From Paracoccus sigandri (GTDB lineage: Bacteria > Pseudomonadota > Alphaproteobacteria > Rhodobacterales > Rhodobacteraceae), in NCBI RefSeq assembly GCF_003709565.1, contig NZ_QNRC01000021.1, positions 1 to 64,000 on the forward strand: a stretch of DNA of 64,000 nt, in the 5' to 3' direction. Below, one piece after another: positions 34,841 to 42,973 of this stretch. Under the pieces are notes generated by a model. It worked only from the letters and a program-made list of their open reading frames with translations. It was not told where the DNA came from and did not search any database. Position 1 is the first letter of the stretch. Each line of letters starts with the position of its first letter. The translations under genes and the position numbers were made by a program.

Positions 34841-35174
34841 TCAAAGCTCCAGATGCGCCTCTTCAGTTGCCTTATGTTAAGCCATCCCCGCTGTGCAAGG
34901 GGGCACGATCATCCAAATTTGTCCCGTGGTGTTGCAGGTTTTCCCAGTTTTTCGCACCGTTCACGGCAGTTCCCGGCGGCATCCGCTTCCCGACAGATGC
35001 CTTCTGCTCAACGGGTTAGGCAAGACATCTGCCCCCGGAACGGCGCAAGGTTTCGCCCGTCGCGCAGGCCTGACAACAGGATGTTCCCGGATTTGTTCCT
35101 GAAGATTCCCGCTTACCCGGTCCCGCGCCGTCAGGGTTCCGCGAGGCCGTCGCGATGGCTGCGCGCCAGGCCGA
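34841..35174. other. long leader region upstream of nepR
   Basis: 334 bases with no gene on either strand. It contains a minus-strand EcfG-type promoter (35075-35099) whose transcript would have a leader of about 230 bases before nepR, or could be a separate small RNA. AT content rises locally (34870-34960) on the nepR side. Confidence 0.45.
35075..35099 (-). promoter_or_regulatory. EcfG-type promoter pointing at nepR
   Basis: GGAAC, 16 bases, TGTT on the minus strand; a second GGAAC lies 7 bases inside the spacer. The nearest minus-strand gene is nepR, about 235 bases away. Confidence 0.5.
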
Positions 35175-37457
35175 TCAGTCCGCCGCAATCCTGACGGGCA
35201 CGGATTTGGCGGCCGGCGTCTTGCTTTTCTCATCGTGATGCCACAGCGGGATCAGCGCGTTGCATTCGGGATAATAGGCGGCGATCGTGCCCGCCGGCAG
35301 GTCGCGGTCGATCGCGCGGAAACCGCCCATGCTGCGAGTCACGCCGTCCTGTGCCGCACAGGTCAGGCGCACCATGCCGCCGCTTGCGATACCGTGCCGG
35401 ATGCGGTCGTCGGGATTGAGCATGACGATCATCCGCGATCCGTAGATCCCGCGCAGCCGGTCGTCATGGCCATAGATGGTGGTGTTGAACTGATCGTTCG
35501 AGCGCAGGGTAATGAGGCGCAGGATATCGCCATCCTCCCCCGCGCCGGCATCCGCCGACAGCGCGCGGGGGCGCAGGAAATTCGCCTTGCCGCTGTCGGT
35601 TTCCCACTGGCGCCGCCGCGCCGGGACGGGCCGGGCAAAGCCGCCGGGCAGGTCCAGCCTGCCGTTGAAGTCGCGGAAATCATCGGGGAAGCTGGCCTCG
35701 ATCGCATCGCGGATCAGCGCGTAATCCGCCACCCATTCCTGCCACGGCACCGCCGGATTGTCGGGCAGCGTGGCCTGGGCGATCCCCGCCACGATGCGCG
35801 GCTCGGACAGCAGCTCCGGGCTGGCCGGGCGGAACTTGCCGCGCGAGGCATGGATGCAGGTGGTCGAATCCTCCATCGTGACGATCTGCGGGCCGGTCGC
35901 CTGCTGGTCGATCTCGGAGCGCACCAGGGTCGGCAGCAGGAAGCTGCTGCGTGCCGGCACCAGATGGGTGCGGTTCAGCTTGGTCGCGATCTGCACGGAC
36001 AGGTCCATCCCGGCCCATGCCCGCTCCATCAGCTCGCGTTCGGGGACCGCGCGCAGGAAATTGCCGCCCAGGCCCAGGAAGGCCCGCACCCGGCCCGCGA
36101 TCACGGCCTCGCAGACCTCGACGGTGTTCATCCCGTCCTTGCGCGGCGGCTGGAACCCGTATTGCGCGGCCAGCCGGTCCAGCGGCACCAGATCCGTCTT
36201 TTCCGCGATGCCGACGGTGCGCTGGCCCTGCACGTTGGAATGGCCGCGCACCGGGCAGATGCCCGCGCCCGGCCGTCCGATATTGCCGCACATCAGCAGC
36301 AGGTTGATCAGCATCTGCACATTGTCGCAGCCCAGCCGGTGCTGGGTCAGGCCCATGCCATAGACCGCGATGACCGAGCGCGCCCCGGCATAGGTGCGGG
36401 CGGCAGCCTCCAGCGCGGCGCGCGGCAACCCGCTGACGGCGGTGATCCGCGACCAGTCGGCGGCCCTGACCTGCCGCTGGAACGCCTCGAACCCCTGCGT
36501 ATGCTCGGCGATGAAATCCGCATCGAGGATAGGCTCCGACCCGCTTGCCTTCGCCGCGTCGTCCCATTCCAGCAGTGCCTTGGCCATGCCGGTCATGGCC
36601 GCGATGTCGCCCGCCGCCGAGACCTGGTAATATTGCGTGGCGATCCGGGTGGGCCGGTTCGCCAGCATCTGGCCGGGACGCTGGGGATTGACGAATTCTT
36701 CCCAACCGCGTTCGCGCAGGGGGTTGAAGACCACCACCGGCACGCCGCGGTCCCGCAGCTTCTGCAACTCGTGCAGCAGGCGGGGAGAGTTGGTGCCGAC
36801 ATTCTGGCCGAAGGACAGCACGCAGTCGGTCCTTTCGAAATCCTCCAGCAGAATCGTGCCGACCGGCGTGCCGATGCTTTCGGGCAGCGCGACCGAGGTG
36901 GTCTCGTGGCACATGTTCGAACTGTCGGGCAGGTTGTTGGTGCCGTAAAGCCGGGCCAGCAGCTGATACATGTAGGAGGTCTCCAGCGAGGCCCGCCCCG
37001 AGGCGTAGAACACCACGCTGTCGGGATCGCGCCCCTTCAGCCCGGCGCCAATCTCCGCGAAGGCGTCCTGCCAGGATACCGGAAGATACCTGTCGCTGGC
37101 CGCGTCATAGCGCATCGGATGGGTCAGCCTGCCCTGGTTTTCCAGGTCGTGGTCGGACCATGCGCGCAGGTCCGAGACCCTGTGCGTGGCAAAGAACTCG
37201 GGCGGGACGCGCCTGGAGGTCAGGTCCCAGAAGGTGGCCTTGGCGCCGTTCTCGCAGAACTCTCCGACATGCGGTCGGGCCGGCTTCGCCCATGCGCAGC
37301 TGGTGCACATGTAGCCGCCGGTCTTGTTGTGATCGCGAAACAGCCCCGGCCCGGCGCGGAGGGCGCGCTGGCGCAGGACGTGCCGGGCCAGTGACTTGAT
37401 CGACCCCCAGCCGCCGGTCGGCTGACGATAGGGTTTGTCGCGCGTGCTGTCTGTCAT
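35175..37457 (-). CDS. FdhF/YdeP-family molybdopterin oxidoreductase
   Basis: 760 residues, the size of E. coli YdeP. ATG preceded by AAGGAGG. It has an N-terminal Cys cluster likely binding 4Fe-4S (GGYMCTSCAWAKPARPH, then FCENGAKA), the bis-MGD body (SSNMCHETTSVALPESIGTP, YGMGLTQHRLGCDNVQM, MCGNIGRPGAGICPVRGHSN) and the C-terminal molydopterin dinucleotide-binding domain (ITLRSNDQFNTTIYGHDDR). No Tat or Sec signal, so cytoplasmic. Related proteins resemble formate dehydrogenase H but their substrate is unsettled; YdeP is linked to acid stress. EcfG-type promoter 22 bases upstream. Confidence 0.88.
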   Translation of the reverse strand: MTDSTRDKPYRQPTGGWGSIKSLARHVLRQRALRAGPGLFRDHNKTGGYMCTSCAWAKPARPHVGEFCENGAKATFWDLTSRRVPPEFFATHRVSDLRAWSDHDLENQGRLTHPMRYDAASDRYLPVSWQDAFAEIGAGLKGRDPDSVVFYASGRASLETSYMYQLLARLYGTNNLPDSSNMCHETTSVALPESIGTPVGTILLEDFERTDCVLSFGQNVGTNSPRLLHELQKLRDRGVPVVVFNPLRERGWEEFVNPQRPGQMLANRPTRIATQYYQVSAAGDIAAMTGMAKALLEWDDAAKASGSEPILDADFIAEHTQGFEAFQRQVRAADWSRITAVSGLPRAALEAAARTYAGARSVIAVYGMGLTQHRLGCDNVQMLINLLLMCGNIGRPGAGICPVRGHSNVQGQRTVGIAEKTDLVPLDRLAAQYGFQPPRKDGMNTVEVCEAVIAGRVRAFLGLGGNFLRAVPERELMERAWAGMDLSVQIATKLNRTHLVPARSSFLLPTLVRSEIDQQATGPQIVTMEDSTTCIHASRGKFRPASPELLSEPRIVAGIAQATLPDNPAVPWQEWVADYALIRDAIEASFPDDFRDFNGRLDLPGGFARPVPARRRQWETDSGKANFLRPRALSADAGAGEDGDILRLITLRSNDQFNTTIYGHDDRLRGIYGSRMIVMLNPDDRIRHGIASGGMVRLTCAAQDGVTRSMGGFRAIDRDLPAGTIAAYYPECNALIPLWHHDEKSKTPAAKSVPVRIAAD

Positions 37458-37478
37458 AACATCCTCCTTGGGGATGCG

Positions 37479-37503
37479 AACCGGCAGGCGGGGGATATGT
37501 TCC
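37479..37503 (-). promoter_or_regulatory. EcfG-type promoter for the YdeP-like gene
   Basis: GGAAC, 16 bases, GGTT on the minus strand, 22 bases before 37457. The rightmost such site in the window. Confidence 0.7.
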
Positions 37504-37541
37504 CGCGAGAGGCCAGATGGGGCGGGCAGGAGCAAGCGGAT

Positions 37542-37802
37542 ATGGACGATTTCGACAAGCATTTGCAGGCGCTGGAGGGCCGCATCCTGGCGCAGCGGCG
37601 GGTGCTGGCCCGGCTGCTGGCGCATTGCCCCGACCAGGAATGGCGGCAGCTGGCCGACTGGCTGGCGGATCGCCAGATCCTGCATGACGGACAGGAAGAT
37701 CCCGGCGCCGTGCCGGCCGAGGGGATGGCGCAGGAACTGGCCATGGCCACCGAATTCCGCGAACTGGCGGACCTGGCCAGCCGCTACCGGCGGGAAGAAT
37801 AG
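37542..37802 (+). CDS. small helical hypothetical protein
   Basis: 86 residues, predicted mostly helical (HLQALEGRILAQRRVLARLL, WRQLADWLADRQILHDGQED). AGGAG about 8 bases before the ATG. It diverges from the YdeP-like gene; no EcfG-type site of its own is seen on this strand. Function unknown. Confidence 0.65.
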   Translation: MDDFDKHLQALEGRILAQRRVLARLLAHCPDQEWRQLADWLADRQILHDGQEDPGAVPAEGMAQELAMATEFRELADLASRYRREE

Positions 37803-37806
37803 GCGC

Positions 37807-38063
37807 TCAGACCCGCCACTGGTCCAGCAGCTCGGCCAGCGGCGCGGTCTCGACCTGCTGCCCGAAGCGCGCCTCGTAGATCCGCAGCGCCGCATCATGG
37901 GTGGGGTCGCTCGAAGAGCAGACCGCGTCCGACACCAGGATCACCCGATAGCCGCGATCGATCGCGCCCAGGACCGTGGCCAGGACGCAGACCTCGGTCT
38001 CGCCCCCGGTGACAATCAGGGTCGAGATCCCTGCTCCGCGCAGGAACCGGTTCAGCCTGCCGG
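37807..38063 (-). pseudogene. 3' half of an isochorismatase-family hydrolase
   Basis: The C-terminal part of a cysteine hydrolase is intact: LRGAGISTLIVTGGETEVCV (with the nucleophile Cys), DRGYRVILVSDAVCSSSDPT, then LLDQWRV and stop. Upstream of about 38060-38100 the similarity ends abruptly; the N-terminal half with the catalytic Asp and Lys is missing. It marks the left breakpoint of the foreign patch. Confidence 0.75.
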
Positions 38064-38205
38064 AACTGCTCCCGCGCGCAACCTGGGCACATCGACCGAG
38101 TTTCGATTGTTCATGCAGGGCGCGTTTGCAGGCGTGTTCACCGCGATCGGCATCTGCGATCATGTTCCGGATGTAGACGCACGAGGGGCGGCGCGGGCAT
38201 GGGCC

Positions 38206-38239
38206 ACGGCCCTCATCCCCAATGCCGGATGAGGGCCGT
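38206..38239. repeat. 13-base inverted repeat (hairpin 1)
   Basis: ACGGCCCTCATCC and GGATGAGGGCCGT are perfectly complementary around an 8-base loop. No T-run follows. Confidence 0.7.
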
Positions 38240-38267
38240 CGGGTTGCCCATCAACGAGGTGGTTAAA

Positions 38268-38285
38268 GGGGGCCGAAAGGCCCCC
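38268..38285. repeat. GAAA-tetraloop hairpin (hairpin 2)
   Basis: GGGGGCC-GAAA-GGCCCCC, 28 bases after hairpin 1. A very stable stem, possibly a terminator for transcription arriving from the minus-strand toxin module; TTTAA follows it on that strand. Confidence 0.6.
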
Positions 38286-38329
38286 TCTGCCTGTCAGGAT
38301 CGAGCCGCCTATCCAGCATCCTGACGGAA

Positions 38330-38549
38330 AAATTTTCGTGCCAAAGCTAGTGCCACGTTCTGCCAAAGCTGGCGCGCCGCTACACAGGAAAGCCTCCTGC
38401 CCCGCCGCGCGGCCCAGATGCAGCGCATCGGCAAAATCCACCCCCCGCTCGGCAAGATCGAAGGCAGCGGCCATCGTCGCCACGTCCTCGATGGTGACCT
38501 GCGGCAGACCGCCGAAGGCCCGCAAGGCCCGCGCGACATCACCCAACTG
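38330..38549 (-). pseudogene. PIN-domain (VapC-like) toxin remnant
   Basis: One minus frame gives the C-terminal half of a PIN toxin: VARALRAFGGLPQVTIEDVA, AFDLAERGVDFADALHLGRA, GQEAFLCSG. The conserved Asp of DFADALHL is kept, but the N-terminal catalytic half is gone and the end is degenerate. It is joined out of frame to the truncated immunity copy upstream. Confidence 0.7.
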
Positions 38550-39047
38550 GCCCAGCCAGAGGAGATCTTTGTCGAGAAAACGCCCTGTTCAGCCATCGGC
38601 TTGGGCGGGCCACCATGAATAAAGCTGGGCCTGCGCCACCTGATGATCGCGGAATATATTTTACGAACCAGATCGACGTCAAATGATGTGTCTTGAAGGG
38701 GGCGGCGGATTGTAAACTCCAGGTGGTCATTCATCCACACCCAGTCTTTTTCCCATTGGCATCTGCACGACGATACTGCGGGGTCATTGCCGTCTTTGGA
38801 AACGAGTGCGGAGAAGACATCTTCCTCATCCGGCAGTTGATGCATCTCCCATATTTTGACATATTCCTCAAATTGAACGAGTGGCGATGTCTTCAATCCG
38901 GTCTCCTCATCCAGCATCATAATTTTGGTGAAATATTCAGAAACGGATTCGGCACGCCTGAGTAATCGGCTCCATAACTCGATACCATCCCGCAATCCAA
39001 GCCCATCTTTTGGGATGAACGCGCAAATTGAGAGGCCGGAAACATCT
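38541..39047 (-). pseudogene. decayed second copy of the Imm52-like immunity gene
   Basis: About 500 bases nearly identical to 39312-39823. Relative to the intact copy, the start codon is ATA instead of ATG, one base is deleted near the N-terminus, and similarity stops after SGWASWV, where the PIN remnant begins. The conserved central part (FEEYVKIWEMHQLPDEED, IIRWRRPSFIHGGPPKPMAE) is still open. Silent and missense differences from the intact copy show divergence after duplication. Confidence 0.8.
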
Positions 39048-39079
39048 TTATTTGCAACTCAGAAGCAATGGCATTCCGT

Positions 39080-39823
39080 CTATCTGAAAACCGCGCGATG
39101 CGGGGCGGTCCAGTCGGGCGGCATGTCATAGGGCGGCAACAGCAGGAGATCGTTCAGTCCGACCTCGACGTCCTGCATCCTCGCGATCTCCTGGCTGTAC
39201 TCCTCCATTCGCCAGCCGAAGGGCTCCGGGGTCGCGAAGATCAGCGAGCCTCCCTCCAGCGGATCGACGGAATGGGCCATCGGCAGGTCGGCATGGGTGA
39301 TGGCTTCGGGCACCCAGCTGGCCCAGCCGGAAGAGATCTTTGTCGAGAAAACGCCCTGTTCAGCCATCGGTTTGGGCGGGCCACCATGAATAAAGCTGGG
39401 CCTGCGCCACCTGATGATCGCGGAATACATTTTACGAACCAGATCGACGTCAAATGATGTGTCTTGAAGAGGGCGGCGGATTGTAAACTCCAGGTGGTCA
39501 TTCATCCACGCCCAGTCTTTTCCCCACTGGTATCTGCACGACGATACTGCGGGGTCATTGCCATCTTTGGAAACGAGTGCGGAGAAAGCATCTTCCTCAT
39601 CCGGCAGTTGATGCATCTCCCATATTTTGACATATTCCTCAAATTGAACGAGAGGCGATGTCTTCAACCCGGTTTCTTCATCCAGTATCATCATGTTTGT
39701 GAAATATTCAGAAACGGATTCGGCACGCCGGAGGAATCCGCTCCACAACTCGATACCGTCCCGCAATCCAAGCCCATCTTTTGGGATGAACGCGCGAAAA
39801 TCCGAGGCTGGAAATATCTTCAT
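39080..39823 (-). CDS. immunity protein, probable Imm52 family
   Basis: 247 residues. Its ATG overlaps the toxin stop codon (ATGA). Soluble alpha/beta protein with FRAFIPKDGLGLRDGIELWS, HQLPDEEDAFSALVSKDGND, FTIRRPLQDTSFDVDLVRKM and the C-terminal SLIFATPEPFGWRMEEY. Imm52 proteins are the usual partners of REase-5-type polymorphic toxins; the family name here is recalled from pattern and context. It should neutralise the toxin encoded upstream. Codon usage is less GC-biased than in the surrounding genes, consistent with acquisition by transfer. Confidence 0.75.
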   Translation of the reverse strand: MKIFPASDFRAFIPKDGLGLRDGIELWSGFLRRAESVSEYFTNMMILDEETGLKTSPLVQFEEYVKIWEMHQLPDEEDAFSALVSKDGNDPAVSSCRYQWGKDWAWMNDHLEFTIRRPLQDTSFDVDLVRKMYSAIIRWRRPSFIHGGPPKPMAEQGVFSTKISSGWASWVPEAITHADLPMAHSVDPLEGGSLIFATPEPFGWRMEEYSQEIARMQDVEVGLNDLLLLPPYDMPPDWTAPHRAVFR

Positions 39824-40860
39824 TGGCTTTCCTCGTCTATTTCATTTTCCCCGATTTCAGGTTCGCGACTGAACAGAGAAGCCGGTGCCTTTATGAGATA
39901 GACCCAGATTCGAGTTGATATCCGTGCTTGAAGAGCGTGTTCCCGCAGGCACAACTCCATCAGGCTGTTACTGACAACCCAGATGACATTGTGGTCGTGC
40001 TCAGAAAAATACTTTCTCTGATATTTTGCTGCAATCGAGTGATGAGATGAAATTTGTGTCGTTACACGCTTCATCGCGCGTTCTGCAGACGGTGTATCAC
40101 GCCAAACGACTTTGCCCCTCTCCCAGTCCTGCCTGAGATACTTCGAATATCCCAGCTTCGCCTCGACCAGAAAGCAGGGATGGATCGCCAGACCGTCCAT
40201 CGCCCGCTTGCCGCCGCGCGCGGATGCGTCGGCGATGTCGAATTCCTGGATCTGCCTCGCGCTCGGAACATGCGGCTGCCAATGGATGACGTGATGCTGG
40301 TACTTCATCGCCCACACCATGAGCTGGTTGCCGCCATAGTTCTTCATGGCGAACTCGCCATCGCGCAGGAAATCACAACGCTCGCATTCCTGGCACTCGT
40401 CATCCTCACGGGATTTTCGCGCCAGTTCCTGTTCCATGCGGGCATCGACCTGGGTCGTCGGAGACGCCGGTGCCCCGCCCATCGGTGGTTGAGGTTGCGG
40501 ATCTCCGACATGCTCTCCCGGGGAAGGTGCCGGCGGCGCCGACGTTCCCGAGCCGGGCATCGCCGGCGGAGATCCCGGCGGGGTCAGGATGATCCCCGGC
40601 CGCTCGGCGCCGTCATCATCCGGTGCGGGCATCTCGCCGGGGGGCGCCCCCCATTCCTCGGGCCATTCTTCCGGGGCGACGAACGGCACGCCCGACCCGT
40701 AATCGCGTCGCAATGGCGCCGGAGGAACATCGGTTGCCGGAGGAGCAGACCTTCGATTGCCGAGCCACTCCATGGTGCCCTGAATGCCCTGGTTCAGCGC
40801 CTCTCCCATGAGACCAAGCAAACTGGGCCGGCCTCCTCGTTGACCTGCTAGTCCAGCCAT
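39820..40860 (-). CDS. restriction-endonuclease-fold toxin (Tox-REase-5-like), probable T6SS effector
   Basis: 346 residues. The N-terminal 150 residues are Pro/Gly-rich and disordered (a delivery segment). A CxxCxxC cluster (DECQECERCDFL) follows, then the toxin domain: WAMKYQHHVIHW, the acidic RAMDGLAIHP and the nuclease hallmark CFLVEAKLGYSKYL (Glu-x-Lys), ending in strand/helix pairs. This matches the REase-fold toxin 5 family, predicted DNases of polymorphic toxin and type VI systems. It follows the DUF4123 adaptor by 25 bases and overlaps the immunity gene. Confidence 0.8.
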   Translation of the reverse strand: MAGLAGQRGGRPSLLGLMGEALNQGIQGTMEWLGNRRSAPPATDVPPAPLRRDYGSGVPFVAPEEWPEEWGAPPGEMPAPDDDGAERPGIILTPPGSPPAMPGSGTSAPPAPSPGEHVGDPQPQPPMGGAPASPTTQVDARMEQELARKSREDDECQECERCDFLRDGEFAMKNYGGNQLMVWAMKYQHHVIHWQPHVPSARQIQEFDIADASARGGKRAMDGLAIHPCFLVEAKLGYSKYLRQDWERGKVVWRDTPSAERAMKRVTTQISSHHSIAAKYQRKYFSEHDHNVIWVVSNSLMELCLREHALQARISTRIWVYLIKAPASLFSREPEIGENEIDEESQ

Positions 40861-40885
40861 CCGGTACCCCCTTTAAGCAGGACGG

Positions 40886-41947
40886 TCACCACCATGCCCT
40901 GAATCCCCCGTCCATTCTTGAAAGTTGCAGCTTCAGGACGTCAAGGGAATCCCTGAGATTTTCTTCCGCGGTTGCGCCTGGCCGTGTCACGGCTGCCCGG
41001 AACGCCGGGCTTTCCTGCAGTTTCGGCAGGTAGACCGTCGAAAGCAGGATGTAACGTCCGATCAGCAAGCCGTCCGACACCCCGATCGACCGCATGAACG
41101 ATTGTGCGAGGTCCACCCGCCGATAGACCTCCCGCAACGCGACAGCCGCCAGCTGCGGATAGGTCCCTTTCAGGTCGCGTGCCATCTCATAGGTATTCTG
41201 CTGCCTTCTCAGTGCCTTGAGGGCCGCCCGTTCCTGCTCGTCAAGGATCGGCGGTGCCGCATCCACATGTTCCAGCAGATCGACGCGCGGCGACGCCTGC
41301 TGGAACACCTCCTTGCCAAAGGAGCAGTTGATGAAGGTGATCGGCATGCCATCACGGGTCAGGCACAGCCGCCGGATCAGGTCGGGCCGGTTGGTCGCGA
41401 AATGACGCAGGTATGAATAGAGATAGCCCGTCTCCCAAAAACGGAAAAGCAGCCAGTTTTCCTGACTGTCCCTCATCCGGATGAACTTGCGGAAGTGCTG
41501 CCAGAGCTCTTCAAGCGATGCGGTAGAACGCAAATAGATGCCGGGATCGCTCTGCCAAAGATGCCATGATGCGTCGCCCCTGGTGAACAGGTTGCGGGTG
41601 AAGCCGTTGTTCTCCTCCAGGCGGACAAGCCATGGGGCAACGTCCCCCAGGTCGTCATAGGCCTTGCCCTTGAAGAGACAGCGATGCTCCAGCCCGCTGT
41701 GCTCGAGCATTTCGCTGAGGCCGGTGACCTTGGCTGCGTCGAGAATTGCAAAGGTCTGGCTGTCCGTCTCTGCGAACAGGGCATCGCGCAGGAATGCGGG
41801 CACGTTGCTCTTTGGAAACCACCCTATCTGCAGGTCCAGAGGTGTCGGAGGAGAAAGTTCCGAAATGACCAGGGCGCCCTGCCCGATGGCAACCTGGTCC
41901 TCCGGCCGGTCAGGCGACGGAATGCTCCAGGGGTCGTCTATAGGCAT
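40886..41947 (-). CDS. DUF4123 type VI effector adaptor (chaperone)
   Basis: 353 residues if translation starts at the ATG at 41947 (MPIDDPWSIPSP); no good Shine-Dalgarno is visible. The DUF4123 domain is recognisable: FAILDAAKVTGLSEMLEHSG, the LFKGKAYDDLGDVAPWLVRL segment, and LLFRFWETGYLYSYL. A helical C-terminal region follows. DUF4123 proteins load effectors onto VgrG tips and are normally encoded between vgrG and the effector. Here the upstream side is non-coding debris and no vgrG is present. Confidence 0.85.
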   Translation of the reverse strand: MPIDDPWSIPSPDRPEDQVAIGQGALVISELSPPTPLDLQIGWFPKSNVPAFLRDALFAETDSQTFAILDAAKVTGLSEMLEHSGLEHRCLFKGKAYDDLGDVAPWLVRLEENNGFTRNLFTRGDASWHLWQSDPGIYLRSTASLEELWQHFRKFIRMRDSQENWLLFRFWETGYLYSYLRHFATNRPDLIRRLCLTRDGMPITFINCSFGKEVFQQASPRVDLLEHVDAAPPILDEQERAALKALRRQQNTYEMARDLKGTYPQLAAVALREVYRRVDLAQSFMRSIGVSDGLLIGRYILLSTVYLPKLQESPAFRAAVTRPGATAEENLRDSLDVLKLQLSRMDGGFRAWW

Positions 41948-42650
41948 GCGATGACCAGCAGCTTCATTCAATAATCCAGATGACCCGCACCTGCTGGCGC
42001 AGCAGAGCAAAATATCGGCGGCATCAATAATACAAGGATTCCATACCCCAGAAGGCCAGTTTCAGCAAGTCGCGGGCAGGCTAATCGACCATATCCGTGC
42101 CATCATCTGCCCTGCACTTCCATGCGGGGCTCCTCCCTCCCCTGTTTCCCGAGATGCGGGATACTTCTCCTATCGCAGGGACTGCCTGCCCATGCGACCG
42201 ATCTCCAAGCCACTCCACGCCTGTGACTTTTGAGCGAACTGAGCGGGTGGGGTTTCCCTGGCGGACACGCTGTGCATACCGTCGCGGTCGGTCCATTTCG
42301 TGCCATAGCGGTGGCCACGGCCAGCTTCTGCGCCCGTCCCGCCATATTACCGGACCGGGCCAACCGTAACCTGGATCGGCATGGCAATAACATCCCTCTC
42401 CTCGCCCCGACAGACTGATCGTTCTCGCCTCGAACCACGCGACCTTCCGGCGGAGGTCGGGAGGGTGGCCGGAAAGGCAGGGTGGCAGGTGCCTGGCCCG
42501 AAAGCCCTGGTTTCGATGAGCCGATGATGCCGGCAAGGACGATGAAGCTGCGACCTGTCTCCGATCCGCTCCCGGACGCACCAATCCCTCCGCCTGACTG
42601 ATCCCCTAAGTCCGTTCGGTTTCCACCAGCAACCCCCAAGGCTCCGGACC
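41948..42650. other. intergenic debris where vgrG would be expected
   Basis: About 700 bases without a convincing gene on either strand. Frames are short and Arg/Pro-rich. It lies between the DUF4123 gene and an IS3 fragment, and probably consists of several rearranged pieces. Confidence 0.5.
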
Positions 42651-42744
42651 GTGTTGCCGCGCGAGCGCGGCTGAGCCGCGATCAGCTCCGCCAGCTGAAG
42701 GAGCTTCAAAAGGAGAACGAGCGGCTGCACAAGGCGGTTGGCAA
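42651..42744 (+). mobile_element. IS3-family OrfA fragment
   Basis: The plus frame reads ARARLSRDQLRQLKELQKEN followed by ERLHKAV, the leucine-zipper region near the end of IS3-type OrfA proteins. Only about 30 codons remain; it abuts the truncated secreted-protein gene. Confidence 0.65.
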
Positions 42745-42860
42745 TCCTCGTTGGCCCAGAGCCCGACATAGGGGTGATCGACCTTCAATTGCGTTTCCCC
42801 CGCCCGCACGGGTTGGGCCGGAAGCATTGCGACGATGAGAACTGCGAAGGCGCGCTGCAT
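42745..42860 (-). pseudogene. 5' fragment of a secreted protein gene
   Basis: It starts MQRAFAVLIVAMLPAQPVRA, a good signal peptide, and continues GETQLKVDHPYVGLWANEDC before the coding pattern is lost at the IS3 fragment near 42745. The mature protein cannot be identified. It lies downstream of the NTF2-like gene on the same strand. Confidence 0.6.
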
Positions 42861-42973
42861 GGTCTGATTCCTCGTTTCGTCTGGCGTGTCCAATTGGAAC
42901 GAACGGGCGCGGAAGCGGCGGTTCCAGATCGATGACGGAAAGCGCCCCCCCGGCGAGGTCGGTTCAGGGCGGG

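Noticed and set aside
35037-35061. Plus-strand GGAAC-N16-CGTC near 35037
   Set aside because: No plus-strand gene follows, and the -10 is imperfect.
35235-37394. A 719-codon plus-strand open frame
   Set aside because: Antisense to the molybdo-oxidoreductase gene, whose protein has clear family motifs over its whole length.
37807-38163. A functional isochorismatase gene of 118 codons
   Set aside because: Half the family length; the N-terminal catalytic Asp and Lys are missing and the first 40 codons are unrelated.
42081-42584. Open minus frame of 167 codons next to the DUF4123 gene
   Set aside because: Considered as a vgrG tail, but no VgrG-like beta-helix pattern or conserved residues are present.
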